From NCBI RefSeq assembly GCF_002878395.1, contig NC_061121.1, forward strand, positions 136,248,669 through 136,312,668: DNA of 64,000 bases. The letters run 5' to 3'. This document shows positions 12,092-24,287 of the stretch, piece by piece. The notes below the pieces were generated by a model. It did not search any database. It was given only the letters and a program-made list of their open reading frames with translations, and had not been told where the DNA came from. Source of the stretch: Capsicum annuum (lineage: Eukaryota; Streptophyta; Magnoliopsida; Solanales; Solanaceae). Positions within the stretch are counted from its first letter, which is position 1; each line of letters starts with the position of its first letter. The translations under genes and the position numbers were made by a program.

Positions 12092-12812
12092 TTAGGTTGA
12101 GCACATACATCTTGTAGAGTTTTCCTACAATAATAGCTACCACTCTAGAATTAGAATGGCTTTGTTTGAGGCGTTGAATAGTAGGAGGTGAAAATCTGAT
12201 ATTATGTAGTTCAAGGTTGGTGAGGCAAAAATATTTGGTATGAATTTGGTTCACCAAGCCATGGAGAAGATGAAAGTGATTCAGGATAGTCTTAAGATTG
12301 CCCAAAGTCGCCAAAAGTCCTATACGGATGTAAGGGAAAGGAAGTTGGAGTTTGAGATTGGGGATAGGGTGTTCTTGATGGTGTCTCCCATAAAGAAAGT
12401 GAGTTATTTTAGGAAGAAGGGGATGCTTAGTCCTTGGTATATTGGTTCGTACTTGGTTTTAATAAGGGTTGGTAATATTTCATATGAGTTGGAGTTGCCT
12501 TCTAGTTTGAGTTCCATTCCCGCGGTATTCCATGTTTTTATGTTGAGAAAATGTATGAGTGATCCATCGTAAATTCTACCCATGAAGTATATTGGTATTT
12601 CACATCCTTGTTCATATGAGGAGATCCCGGTAGAGGTCTTGGATCATCAGGTTCGTCAGTTGTTGATTAAGGATGTGGCCTCGGTAAAGGTTCTATGGAG
12701 GAACCATAGAGTCGTAGAGGCTACTTGGGAAGCTGAAGAGTACATCAAGTTCAAGTATCAATTCGTATTTCCAACTCTAGAAATTCATGCAGAATGTATG
12801 TGTTCTTCATAA
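12092..12812 (+). pseudogene. pol: Element C: integrase C-terminus and chromodomain
   Basis: Continues the integrase after E: EHIHLVEFSYNNSYHS, then LVHQAMEKMKVIQDSLKIAQ (open from 12240), the SYTDVRERKLEFEIGDRVFL block and the GMLSPWYIGSY segment, i.e. the integrase C-terminal domain. After TAA at about 12570 a chromodomain follows (about 12580-12780): EEIPVEVLDHQVRQL, SVKVLWRNHRVVEATWEAEE. The chromodomain is the mark of chromoviruses and in relatives steers integration to heterochromatin. Stops separate it from the integrase and another stop occurs near 12190. Confidence 0.85.
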
Positions 12813-13649
12813 TATCTTTGTTTTCTAACTTAGTTAAACAAAAGATTGATTTTTTTCATCTTTGTTTTCTAATATAGTTAACTATTAGAGTAGTGGTGTT
12901 GGGGTTAAAATCATGCTTGTGTTGCCTTTTTCCATCATTCAGGGATGAATGATGAAACAGTTGACTAGATCTAAGATTTATTAATGTGAAAAATCTGACA
13001 AAAATGAAGAAATTAAACTCGGGACCACTCGCACCATAAACGAGAATCATACCACTATAGATAAATATTTATGATCGAAGTACACTACAAATGGGTAAGC
13101 GCTTGGGCTGTTTAAATTGGATATGAAAATTTGGATTTTCAGATGGAAGAATTCGCAATTCAAATACAAATCCAATAAGTCCGGGTAAGACTGAGTTTTT
13201 TTAAGTTCGCTTTGAATATTACAGATTTTCCATTTTCACTTTTGAGTCTATTAAGGTAACACATACAGATTAGAAATCACAACTCACCCACTAGTTTGTT
13301 CGTTAAAATATATAATTTTCTACCGTTAACAAAGATTGATTCCACCTTGATACTTATGTGGTGTAATTTCATATTGGACTTAATAATATAATAGATAGGG
13401 TCATATGGTTCTAATCTATTAGACTTTTAGAAAATGACTTAATAGTATTTGACGCATATGCTATAGGTTGGACATAATATAAGTTTTAAGAATTTTGAAT
13501 TTTTGGTATCCAAAGTTTGTTGTATTAAGTCTGATAGTCAATTCCAAATTCATAAATTTTAAAAACTAAATCTGAAATTCAATTTATAATCCAAAATATC
13601 TAAACCAAATTATGTCCTAGTTACGAGACTCCTCACGAGTTGTATGTTC
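12813..13649 (+). other. Unassigned AT-rich stretch between chromodomain and 3' LTR
   Basis: No coding signal. It holds direct repeats of the phrase 'atctttgttttctaa' (about 12812-12870). Such a spacer is expected between pol and the 3' LTR, but I could not find a clear polypurine tract or the LTR start, and part of it may be a separate insertion. Confidence 0.35.
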
Positions 13650-14728
13650 ATGTGACGAATAGTATAGTCTAATCATATGTTGTCCAGTATCTGGACCTTA
13701 ATGTTCTACTTAGGATGCGACTTGATGGTACTAGTCGCATGGTATGGTGATGAGTTGGGGAAATAGAGTCGTACGGTGGACAGTGTGTGGATGTCCAACT
13801 CTTAAATCTCTCTCAAGCTCTTGGTTCAAGAAATGGCTAGGGTTTCTACAAGGCAATCAATTATGGTCTTTCATAGTAAATCATTCTATCTTCTTTGTTG
13901 TCTAAGGAATGTTACTCCTCCCTCATTGCTACTTCAACTAAAACCATGTTTTAATGAATGGTTTTCATGGTATCATTGTGGATTTATTTTGGTTTTGAAA
14001 TAGATTTTGGGGGTGTTGGTTGTTCATGATTGGATAATCTTTTCCCATGTTTCATTTATGGGTTTCCATATTGTAATTATGGTTTGAATATGTGGTTGCA
14101 TGGGAATGGTCAATTGATACTTGTTTGGCTGTGAAAATTATATGCCCTCTATATTTTTGTTAAAATGCCAATGAGAATGATTTTGTTACCTAGTTTGACT
14201 ATTCTTCAAGCCTTTGCAATAAATAATATGGTAATGGAACCTTAGGTGGTTTGGTTGATTTTAAATGGTTTAGAAAGGCCTTGGTGGCCATGGCTTTGGT
14301 TTAATTGGAAATCTTGTGGGGTAAATGGGAATCCCCTAAGACTTGGCTAAATAACATGGCTTTCAAGCTATAGTCGATATGATGATACCACTTTATAATG
14401 GCTTGATAATTGAATGTTAGAATTGGTAGTTTGGTTATATTCTAAATGTTTTAATTGGGCAATAATGGTGGGTTGTGATAGCTAATCATTATGGTGTGAG
14501 TCCGATGGACGGACACTGGAAACTCATGTTTCCCGACATTAGGGTTGATCTTGGTGACCATATGCTAGTAGAATACATGGGAATCCCCCATGTTTATACT
14601 TTTATATATGTATTATAGAGGGAAAAGGGTGCACGAGAATCCTCAACCCCTATGATATCTCCGGTTCGTGTGGCTACACATATTGGGCCTATTCAGGGGG
14701 TAACACTGAACCCATATAGGCTATGGGT
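13650..14728 (+). mobile_element. Element C: front part of 3' LTR
   Basis: 13797-14728 matches the 5' LTR remnant at 2782-3520. The bases before it (about 13700-13780) hold inverted motifs such as GATGCGAC...GTCGCAT, in the manner of the U3 repeat block of other LTRs here. The left edge is approximate. No TATA box is visible between the motif block and 13797, so a small deletion there is likely. Confidence 0.6.
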
Positions 14729-14733
14729 GGATT

Positions 14734-14919
14734 ATGATAGCTTATAAACAAGACATTATTTATGTACATGATATTGCTTATAAGTACAATTTAACTTATA
14801 CATATGAAATGACTCATAGATATGGTATGACTTGTATACATGATATAGAGTATGGGTATGACATGGCTTACGTATATAATATGGTTTATGGATATGATAT
14901 AACTTATATATATGATTAA
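14734..14919 (+). repeat. Imperfect short tandem repeat (TATGATATRRCTTATA-like)
   Basis: About 185 bases made of diverged short units rich in TATGAYATG and CTTATA. They leave an open frame of 61 codons encoding a Tyr/Asp/Met-rich repeat peptide. The open frame follows from repeat composition, since the unit lacks stops in this frame. I do not regard it as a gene. It sits at the point where similarity between the two element C LTRs ends. Confidence 0.6.
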
Positions 14920-16106
14920 CATCTTAAAAATATGATGGGTGGCCTATAAATATGACTATTGTTTTGAATTCTGGATTTGCTTAATAGTATTCCTTACAAA
15001 CATTAGTAATGGTATTGATTTTGAATATAGCAAATATTATGGCTTATAGCCGTGATTTTCTATGAGACTTCAAGATATGATTATAGGTCTAGTGTATAAA
15101 AGTGAGTAAAAGGATAGTTTGTAGCTATGATTTATTGGTATAATTTATTGAGTTTAGCATATTGAAATCGCTCACTAGGATGGTTCATTGATATGGTTTA
15201 TAAATATGAGTTCCAGTTCTGGTCTGGCAATTGCTGATGGTATGAATTCCAATTCATATCCGGAAAAGTTGATGATTATAATAATAATTTCATTGACTTT
15301 CAGTTCAAGTATGGCATTGAGGATTGTTTATGATGTTATATGAGATGATGGATTCTTGGTTATGGCATGACAGTTCTTAAATTATGGTTCGTCCGTTGTT
15401 AGTTTCCTTGATTGTGCCCTCCAAGCTTTTGGGGGTCAGCGTTGTGTTATTTACTTTTCCGCACTTATTGAATTATGGGGGACAATTTTGTACTAAATGG
15501 TATGATCTTTATGTTATTGTTGTCATATGAATTTATCATTATACAATGGTGGTGGAGCTTATTTCTAGGTATGTCCATTTTACCTTGACTTAGCTTATGC
15601 TTTCTTGTTTCTTTTCATATTTATATCATGATTTAGCTAATTGGATCGATGATGCCTACTGAGTAACCATGGTTTCAGTACTCATACTACATTTTTGTAC
15701 CTTTTTTTGTGCAGATCCGTGTACTAGTTGTTTCCGCTAATTCGATGTTTGTACAGAGTTGACTTTGGAGATTGGGTGAGATCATAGAGTCGGAGTTACC
15801 CTTTTTCCTTTTATTTATCTATGTCTAGTCTTTCAATTTTGATATGGATTATATTTGACTATTCAGTACTCATACTTCTTTTGTAGTAGCCTTTGTACTG
15901 ACATTACTTTGGATGTTTGTTGGTTTTTGTCTATGTATTAGACCTTTATGACTATATTATTGATATTTTAATCTTTAATTATTAATTTTCATCTTGGCCA
16001 TTTTCCACCAAGTTAGCCCATTGCAACTAACTTCGAGCTATGGTTCGGTTTACCGACTAGCAGGATGGAGTAGATGTCATCAAGACTTGTAAATCGGGTC
16101 TTAACA
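14920..16106 (+). mobile_element. LTR tail (R-U5-like), forward orientation
   Basis: Carries the landmarks of a Tekay-type LTR tail: 'tactgagtaaccatg', 'agtactcatactac', 'tttttgtgcagatcc', then a T-rich U5. It ends in a palindrome at 16075-16106 (TGTCATCAAGAC...GGTCTTAACA). It does not resemble the tail of the 5' LTR of element C (3520-4216), so this LTR may be a mosaic or a different copy. Confidence 0.5.
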
Positions 16107-18425
16107 TAATTATAGCTCACAATAGAAAGTAAGGAGCTAATGGGTGGAAGATAGAAAAATAGGGAAATATAATAAATAAAGCATTTAATAGAGAAAATAA
16201 ATGAAACATGCATACAAGTAGTGAAGGGTAAAACAAAATATACAAAATGGGTCCTCCAAGACCTAACGTGGTTACTACAAAATCCACTATAGCCTGAGGA
16301 GTACCATATGACTACAATATATACAGTTTAGTCTCCAAAACTACAAAATAAGACTAGTCCAATATTCAAGGAGATAGATCAGCTCAAATTACCAAAATCT
16401 CATCCTATATCTTCGATCAATACCTTCACACGAAGATGGCATCAGCGACAATGATTCATGGTATGATCTACATTAGGGAGAAAATGTAGAAGTGTAGTAT
16501 GAATACCAAAACATACAGTACTCAGTACACATCATAAGCCAACTAAGCTGATGTAAGATAAAACTATAATAAAGTGTGAATATACACTAAAGGTAAGAAA
16601 ATTGGGGTAAGAAAGAAAGTAATAGGCTAAGGCTATACAATTATGGTAAATATAAATAAATAACTCATCAAAGAATAAATTAACAATATGACAATGACTT
16701 AATTGGACCCCTATAATCTTGAAATGTAAAGTCACCAATAAATAAGCCAAGCCTGCCCCCATAAGTATGATGCGGACAACAAGTAATACTAAATATAAAC
16801 AAAGTGTGACGTAAATAAATGGAGAGAAAAGGTTATGTTATGTAATAAGATAAGTAAAGTGCCTAACCATAGCATTTACTCCTTCTCCAACCATAACCGC
16901 ACACCATGACCAGCATCAAATTAGACTTCAAAACAAAAATCAATGATAATGCATGCCTGAAGTCAAAGCATGGCTAAATGTGACATAAAAAACAGTAAAC
17001 TCAAGTGCTCAAAATCGAACAGAGGCTAAATATTTTATTCTCTTTTAGAAAACCAAATTTTATTTAAAATATTCAAAAATCCCATTTTCAAGTGAAAAAA
17101 GTATATATAGGCCAAAACACCAATATGCAAAGGATACAAGATCATATAAGCATGACAGAGCAAGTAATCAGTCAAATACCAATGCTCAATCAACAAATAC
17201 ATAACCTAGGTATTTTATAGTCATCTACAACAGGAAAATATATTGTCCTAAGTTGAATTATCCTATAGAAGAAACAAAACTAGCTATGAACCCCGAGAAA
17301 CTGAGCCTCAGGAAAGTAGCTACTCGAGCGTAGACTAAGTCATCCGACTCTAATACCAAGGATATAATGTATACTAAGTCAATAACTAAATAATAAGTGA
17401 CTTCCAAAACAAAGGATTCTAAGGTGTAATTCTATTCTAAATCCCTAAACAAGGTATAAGGATCATAAATATGTAATTAGATTATTTAAGCCACAAAATC
17501 CGACAAATAATTAGAAAAATATACAAATACCATAAATGAGAAAAGTCTAAGAGTAGGTAATCCATAACTTACATAGAAGATAAAGAAACACTCATCGCCC
17601 AATACACTAGAGCTTTTCCCTAGTGATAAGCCTCTGACAACTGTTATGCTATTAAAATAATAATCTAGTGTCAATATGAGAAGAAAAGTAGTCATATTCA
17701 GATATTATGCTTTAGGTTGGAAATCATGTTAAAAATCAAATGCTGAGCTCATTTATGGTATTTGGTAATCGAACCCACAATTGTGTCCCTCGTCAGACAA
17801 GGATATCATGCTCAAAATTAGAGCATTATCACCCCCCAAATTATGTTCCAAAATAACCCATAAAAGAAATAAAAGACCAGTTAAAACGAAGAATAAAAGT
17901 GGGGATTTGGGCTAGAACTTAGAACAAATAAAGGGAATATGATCGTAGAGTAAGAAAAACTTACACCTAGCCCTAATTTACAAGATCAAAAGGACTAATA
18001 ATGGAGGAATTTACTTGAGAATTAATGATAGAGATGAAGTTTGTAGTATATATGTAGCTACCTTTGTTTAAGAAGAGGTCTAGTTGCTTAAAATACTAGC
18101 CAAGTGCATAAAAGTAGTCATTGATTTCCCTGACCCTACTACTTAAGTGATTCCCTAGTCTCATAAGTAGCTCCATTTAAGTGAAAGAGAGATCACTTAA
18201 TTCGTGAGAGATAACATCAGCTCTAGCCACAGAAACAACCCCTAGCCTCATAAGCAGCTCCGTTTAAGTGACCAAAATAGTGTTTTCAGGATATAACTAA
18301 CCGGATCATGAAGGCACCAAGTATAATCCACCTAGGGAGAAGAACTTTTACAACCCAATTAGAAATATGCAAAAGTCATAAAGGAATACCCATAATATCT
18401 TCAAAAAACTATAAAATGTATTACA
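16075..18425 (-). mobile_element. LTR N, reverse orientation
   Basis: Read on the minus strand it starts TGTAATACAT (18425) and ends ..GTCTTGATGACA (16075). It contains the usual tail landmarks in reverse: 'tgtactgagtactg' and 'ggtattcatactacac' near 16480-16560. A block of repeated CTCATAAGTAGCTCC / CCATTTAAGTG motifs at 18060-18290 looks like the U3 repeat block, and leader-type sequence (17950-18010) follows it. The flanks gtaga / tttat do not match, so no target duplication supports the ends. Boundaries are tentative. Confidence 0.5.
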
Positions 18426-19057
18426 TTTATTAAAATAAAATCCTTTACCTCGAGGACCTTGTGTAAACATGTACAAGAGCTACTAAAAGGACAAAGATAA
18501 ATAAACTAGACTCAACTTCTACCTTAGGTATGAGAATATGGAATCTATTATAGATCTCTAACCGTATCACACAATGAAACCTCAACTTATCTTGCAACCA
18601 CTTTGACCAAAAAAATAATTAATTTAATTAATCACCTTTAACAAGTAGAACTCAACTAAAGTCAACCACAGGAATCTCAGAAAAACTTCAACTTATTACT
18701 TCTTCATTATAACAAATCAACTAGTATTTAACTCTCTTCAATTCCAAAGTCAAATAATCAAGTCACAAAAGGATCCATTAGAATGGCAAGTAAATCAGGC
18801 TTCACAATAAATACAAATATAACACTAAGAAGATCGGACCTAACAAGGAACCCAATATGATATCAAATAACCATAATGTAACCCAGTTCATTCAATGAAT
18901 CGTCAAACTCTCCAATTATAATGTACACACATGCTATGGTCTTACGTATGTCTACTAGCCACGTCTTACAGAGGATAAGCTTGGTCCATGTACCAAATAA
19001 ATATGTCAAATAGTGCTTTCCACCCTTATTTAAAAAAAAGTATGATTCCAACCTTAT
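18426..19057 (-). other. Short interior between LTRs N and P
   Basis: No coding signal. At 19043-19057 the minus strand reads ATAAGGTTGGAATCA, which resembles the TTGGTATCAGAG primer site and lies directly beside the end of LTR P. This suggests P is a 5' LTR of a reverse-strand element whose interior was mostly lost. Confidence 0.4.
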
Positions 19058-20076
19058 TGTAATGCCCCCAACCTTATCCTTCCTCTATTCCACCAATTAA
19101 ATTAGGATCAACCTTTACTAGTTAATCTCATAACAACAAATATAGTACTAATAACAAGTATAGTTACACAACAAGTGAAATCAACCACCTTGTACAACCA
19201 ACATAGTCCCTTTTACAAAACTTTACATATATTATCAATTTCCAACTTTCTTTTACAATTAATAATTTTTACATATAATAGTACACATTGTAACAAATAG
19301 ACAAATAGTCAATTAACGTGCCATATATAATCAACTTGAGTATTAACTCCGACTCAACCATCACTTACCGTATGAATAATAGTACTCATGAATAATTAAT
19401 ACATATCAGTAAGTATGCACAATCTATTTAGGTTGAGTTTTTATTTTACATATAATGGGATATAAAACCCCCTATAACTACGACTTTTTTACCTCCTCAA
19501 TTTCAAACTTAAAATTATGTCATCATAGTTAGTATATAACATAATCCTTAATTTTCTCAAAAGGAATAAATAAGCCACATTTGCACACTTCAAATAACTT
19601 ATATTGTAAAACTCAATCAACTTTAATTGAAAAAGGTTTAAGGAATCAAGCATCAACCATATTAGAACTTAGTCCACTTTACCACATTACAAGAAGCATA
19701 ACTAGCAACTTTCTACTGGTTATTTGATTTGGCATGTACAAATAATAATAGGCCATAATCAATAGGAATTCACCACAATATTCAGAATAACTAGTCTCAT
19801 TAACATGGCCCTAATTAATAATTTATCCATCTAATCACCTTGCTCATAGGACTAAGCATGAAATCTTACATCAATCTATGCAATGAGTGAATTTTCTAAT
19901 TAAAGAACACTACTCGAAGATATCTAATCTAGTTGGGCACCAAATATTTGCTATAGAGGCATGAACTTGAAATCATTGCTCTATTTCTAGAGATCTTTGG
20001 TGTGAAAACTATAATAAATTGATGGGTATTACCCTTTCTAAGAATACCCTTCCATCCTTGTTATTCCAAAGCCTTG
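19058..20076 (-). mobile_element. LTR P, U5-side part (split by J)
   Basis: Starts TGTAATGCCCCC on the plus strand, i.e. the element-sense end is ..GGGGGCATTACA. A degenerate primer site lies on its outer (left) side. It is interrupted at 20077 by solo LTR J, whose duplicated target ccttg lies at 20072-20076 and 23508-23512. No coding signal. The other part is 23508-24287. Confidence 0.5.
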
Positions 20077-21775
20077 TGTCGTGACCCAACTCCTCAGGTC
20101 ATGATGGCACCTACTATAACCTACAAGTAGGTAAGCCAATACATTGTTCAAAACTAATAATAATGGGATATGAAGAGAAATACATTTTAATGGCTAAATA
20201 AATATGATAAAAATGCTAACATATGTAGTAATCCCAAAACCTGGTGAAGTTAGTACAGGAGACTCTAATACAATAAGAGTATAAAGTGAAATACTAAATA
20301 ATATGTATTTACAACTCATCTATAAATAAAACATAGAGATCAGTGTAATACATACGAGAGAGAGTAGTAATGCTCCAAACATCAGGAACTCACCCTAAAT
20401 CTCCGATCTATAGTTGCTTTGCATGATGTACACACCAATAATAAGAACTTGTACTATGATTTACGGGCTTTAAAAGTGTTGTATGAGTACCAAACAAGTG
20501 GTAATCAATGGGAAACTTTTGACTGAGCTCCAAAGAAATTAAGCTAGAGAGGCAATAAGGATAAACTACCCTATTCAAGTTGTATTCAAGAGCTAAAGTA
20601 ATATACCAAATATCACTAGCTAAGATGCAAGTTAAGAGTGGAAGAAGGATATGTTGTAGTATATAAGGCTAAGGAAGACATACAATATGAATAAACACGA
20701 GAAGAGAGGCATATGTAGTAACACCATAGCTAGATATATGTATATTCATACAGGTACGCAAGACTAACTCAAAGGTAATAGCCTAAGGTAGCGAACCTAA
20801 CCTATCTAGGGAATCCTAACCAAGTAGGAAAGCTACTACTAGAATTATATGGGCCTATAGTAAGAATGTATAACCATGAATACACTACCCATAATGCAAT
20901 TTATCAAAAAAAGAAAAAGCGATCAAAATCATACCTCCAACCTTAGTATCAGTCCAAATAAGCTTGACACAAACTAATCGTAATAACAAAAATAAAGTAA
21001 TCATATAGTCTAGACAAACAATACCTAACTGGGGACCCATAAACCTGAAAGGTTTAATCAACACTTAGTGAATAGCGATCATAGCCTATACCTATGTAAT
21101 TCCCCATAAGACTGATAGATATAAGCACCAAACAACATATAGGTGGTAAACTATACATAAGAATGAATGAATGTAAAGTAAATCCATGGTACCATAATTG
21201 ATACAAATACCATAATGTACCAAGTGCATACAACTCCTCCTTCTCGATAATCTGTAAAGGTAGGACCTATAATGACCTATCATCTCTTGCACAATAGTTC
21301 ACAAATGAAGGGACCTCTAGGGGATTTGGCTAAATCCATAAAAACCTACTTTGTACAGATTCTAGATTATCATCATTATTAATCTACTCTATCCAGTACT
21401 AATAGATGTAAATATAATAAATGCATAGAATTGAATCATGGCTAAGAATGTGTAAGTCTATAAATTAATTGCTCTGGATCTACTTTAGGAAAAAGTCAGT
21501 ATCATAAAGTTGAAAGGATTGAAATCTCTCTCGACTGAAGTAAATAGTAGTGATAAAAGAGTTGATATACCATGGACCAACATCAATCTTGTTCTGATTT
21601 CCAAAACATTATTTTTTGTTCCAAAATCTCATAAATCATCCATTAAGATGGTATGATTTCTAATATGAAAAAATCCATTTTAAATGTGGTAAGTGGAAAT
21701 AAATCCCATTTTAGAAAATAATACTAAAATCATAATTTTAGCTAGAATCATACCACTAAGTGGGCATGAATGTAT

Positions 21776-21778
<3 letters not shown>

Positions 21779-21811
<33 letters not shown>
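21779..21811. repeat. (TA)n microsatellite
   Basis: About 16 TA units in a row inside solo LTR J. Only simple-sequence content is visible. Confidence 0.9.
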
Positions 21812-21812
<1 letters not shown>

Positions 21813-22542
21813 CTACAGTATCCAAACAATAAGTCATAAGCGGTCGAGCTTATATATGTTAAAGCCACATTTGTTATAAAGATATAATATTTCACTGGTG
21901 TCTAATTGGTAGTGTAATCACAGCCTTAAGCCTAATAGTATATGACTAGCATGATGATAAAACTCTAATCAGGGGATACTCTGGTCCAATCCATAAAGTC
22001 AACCAGTAAATAATATACTAACGTATACTTAGAATCAACTAAGGCTAACATGTATTTAATCTAAGGTGGTAGGCTTGTATTGCTATAACAAGCATTTCAT
22101 CTTAAGGGTCAGTCCTCCATTCTATCCGCAAACTCCTAAATTAGACTAAGTCATGGTATTACATAATAATATCCTATCATCCTTTCGTAACATGCCATAT
22201 ATACCATACACTATCTCATGAAAAAAAGTAGACCAAAGCCTACCTCGATGTCTAACAATAATCCTTAAGTCATCCATATATCACCCGTATTTGTTCTAAG
22301 ATTATGAAACAGCACTACACTATCAAAATAGTAATCTATACGTTATTCAGAGTAAAATAAGACCCATATAACTATATAAAGGCTTAGGGTAGAATTCAAG
22401 ACAAGAAAGAGCATGTAGGGTCCACAAAAAAATCTAAAATTGAATCCATCACAAAGTCCCTCGAAGGACAACGAATGTGTGCTAAAAATTTGAGCAAAAA
22501 TGGTACATAAATCAAGTATAAAATCATCCCCTAAGGTCTAGG

Positions 22543-22552
22543 TATTTATATA
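22543..22552 (-). promoter_or_regulatory. TATA box of LTR J
   Basis: The minus strand reads TATAAATA within GTATATAAATACC. It lies downstream (in element sense) of the repeated GCTAAAGTGG motifs at 22740-22990. The same motif-block-then-TATA order is seen in LTRs D, E and G. Confidence 0.5.
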
Positions 22553-23507
22553 CATCATTTCTAAGAATTCACCCTCAAATGGGATAGAATTTGACGGGGA
22601 AAATAATAAAAAAATGATCGAGAAGTATTAGGCTAACTTACCTTACCTTTAATGGATGATTCATAACTCTTTCCTACTCTTCAAGCTCTCAAATAATGGA
22701 AAATTATAGAGAAAATAGATGGGAAATTTTAGTGTAGAAGAGGATTTAACAATCCTTAGGTGGCGCTAAAGTTGTCACTTTTCTACTTGAATGACACGTC
22801 TGCTATGGTCATACCATAGGATGTGGGCATTGCTAAATACGTCACATGTACACTAAAGCGATGTCTACTTAAGATGTCCTTGATTGCTAAAGTGGTCCTC
22901 CACCAAAAGGTCAAGGCCTCTAAAGTGGCAAAGGGTTGCTAAAGTGACTACTGCTTAAGCGACCAATGGTCTGCATAAGCGGCTATACCAAATGCTGCCA
23001 TGCACTAGATTTTGATAAGTCTAAATAGACTCAAATCGAGTACTTGAAATTTGTTCAAAATCTCATTAATACAAATAAACTATTCTAACTTCCAAATTTG
23101 ATATTTTCAACTTGATAGAACCATCAAAATGTTCAATTGAGATTGTATTGACTAAATATAGGGCCCATACCTATAGTTCCAAGTTTCATATAATCTACCC
23201 AATAACCCAATATGAGTTTAGATGCCTTGGTACCTGAACCAAGGGTCCCCCAACTAAAATTAACATTCTAGAGCTGATGCCGTTGTCATTATTTTCATCC
23301 GAGGCCATTTACTAGAATTTTTGGTCCAAGACTAATTTATTAATAATAAAAGCTCTAAAATAGGAAATGAGCCTAAAACCGAAGTGAACTATTCGATTAC
23401 CAAAACGATAGTTATGGAATGTTATAAATGGATTATAAATACTCTGGGAATGCTCAAAATGCTGGAAAAATATGTAAATAAAGGAAATGACCTAAAGGTC
23501 TATTACA

Positions 23508-24287
23508 CCTTGAGGCCACCCTAAGGAGTGTTTAAATAAAGCCTTAGTTTAGTTTACAACTAAAAAGAAAAAGGGATTTTAATAATCAAAGGGATTATTT
23601 TTGTCAACTCATTATAGCGGCTGACAATTGCTACTATTGTACCGCTATAATAGGAAAAATTTTGTTATATCAAGATGATGGTTAACTATATTATTAATCT
23701 ATTATCTTAATTTGTTAATCAAATTATCATAGTTTAGTGCATGAAATCATAGAATATAAGTGGGTTGAGTTGGGTTTTCAAAATGGAAAATTTTTGTTCA
23801 AATATGAACAAAATTCCAAAGCGTACTTACTTCTCTTACATTTATAATGCTCCTATGGATATTTAGGTGTGAGATTGATGGATTTCATAGCTAAATTGGG
23901 GCTAAAATATGAGTGGAATTTAAAGGGTCACTTTTTGAATGTTTTTGGTCATTGGGGATTGAATCAAGATTTAAGCACCTAGACTTTAGTTTTGATAATC
24001 CCAGTTTCTTTACCAAACCTAATTTGAGTTAAAAATTAAAAAATAATGAATTTTTGCAAAAGATGCCATTAAAGAATCAAGAACGATTAGAGAAGATGAA
24101 GGCCTGTATAGATACCCCACTATATATGGAAAATCCTATTATAGCAGCCCTGTGGCATTAGGCCGCCTTCCACTGAACAATAGCCCTCTTTAATTGTTAG
24201 GCTTAGAAATTTCAGGAACTTGACTTAGAATTTTCTAATATTTTGTAATTGATTGAGTACCTATATGGATTTTAACTTGGTTTTACA
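23508..24287 (-). mobile_element. LTR P, U3-side part
   Basis: Continuation of P beyond J. The minus strand begins TGTAAAACCAAG at 24287, giving TGTAA..TTACA ends with 19058. It contains a perfect 10-base inverted repeat (23611-23620 with 23642-23651, ATTATAGCGG / CCGCTATAAT) and a related motif at 24131-24170. A TATTTAAA box on the minus strand lies at 23531-23538, about 75 bases further in sense direction. That arrangement fits a U3 region. The right end is tentative because no target duplication is visible. Confidence 0.45.

Larger units (their letters stand above)
2782..16106 (+). mobile_element. Element C: Tekay/Del-like Ty3/gypsy retrotransposon, degenerate
   Basis: Composite call covering a 5' LTR remnant (2782-4216), a primer site, gag, protease, reverse transcriptase, RNase H, integrase with chromodomain, and a 3' LTR (from about 13650). 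Pol order is protease-RT-RNase H-integrase, the Ty3/gypsy arrangement, and the C-terminal chromodomain marks a chromovirus. The integrase is split by the solo LTR E at 8436-12091. All frames are broken. I found no target duplication because the outer ends are eroded: the left LTR lacks its front part, and the right LTR has a different tail from the left one. Confidence 0.8.
20077..23507 (-). mobile_element. Solo LTR J with perfect target duplication
   Basis: 3431 bases. The plus strand reads TGTCGTGACC.. to ..GTCTATTACA, so in element sense it is TGTAATAG...GGTCACGACA. It is flanked on both sides by ccttg (20072-20076 and 23508-23512), an exact 5-bp target duplication of the size made by gypsy integrases. 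It has no coding region or inner second LTR, so unequal recombination between two LTRs is the likely origin. The U3 repeat block (GCTAAAGTGG / GCTTAAGCGACC motifs) is at about 22740-22990 and a TATA box at 22543-22552, both in reverse orientation. The U5 end carries the palindrome GTCGTGACC...GGTCATGAT. Confidence 0.87.

Noticed and set aside
12813..13649. Possible DNA transposon or MITE in the AT-rich spacer
   Set aside because: I could not find terminal inverted repeats with a target duplication, so it is left unassigned.
14734..14919. Repeat peptide as a possible small gene
   Set aside because: The open frame follows from a short AT-rich repeat unit; there is no start context, homologue or neighbour to support it.
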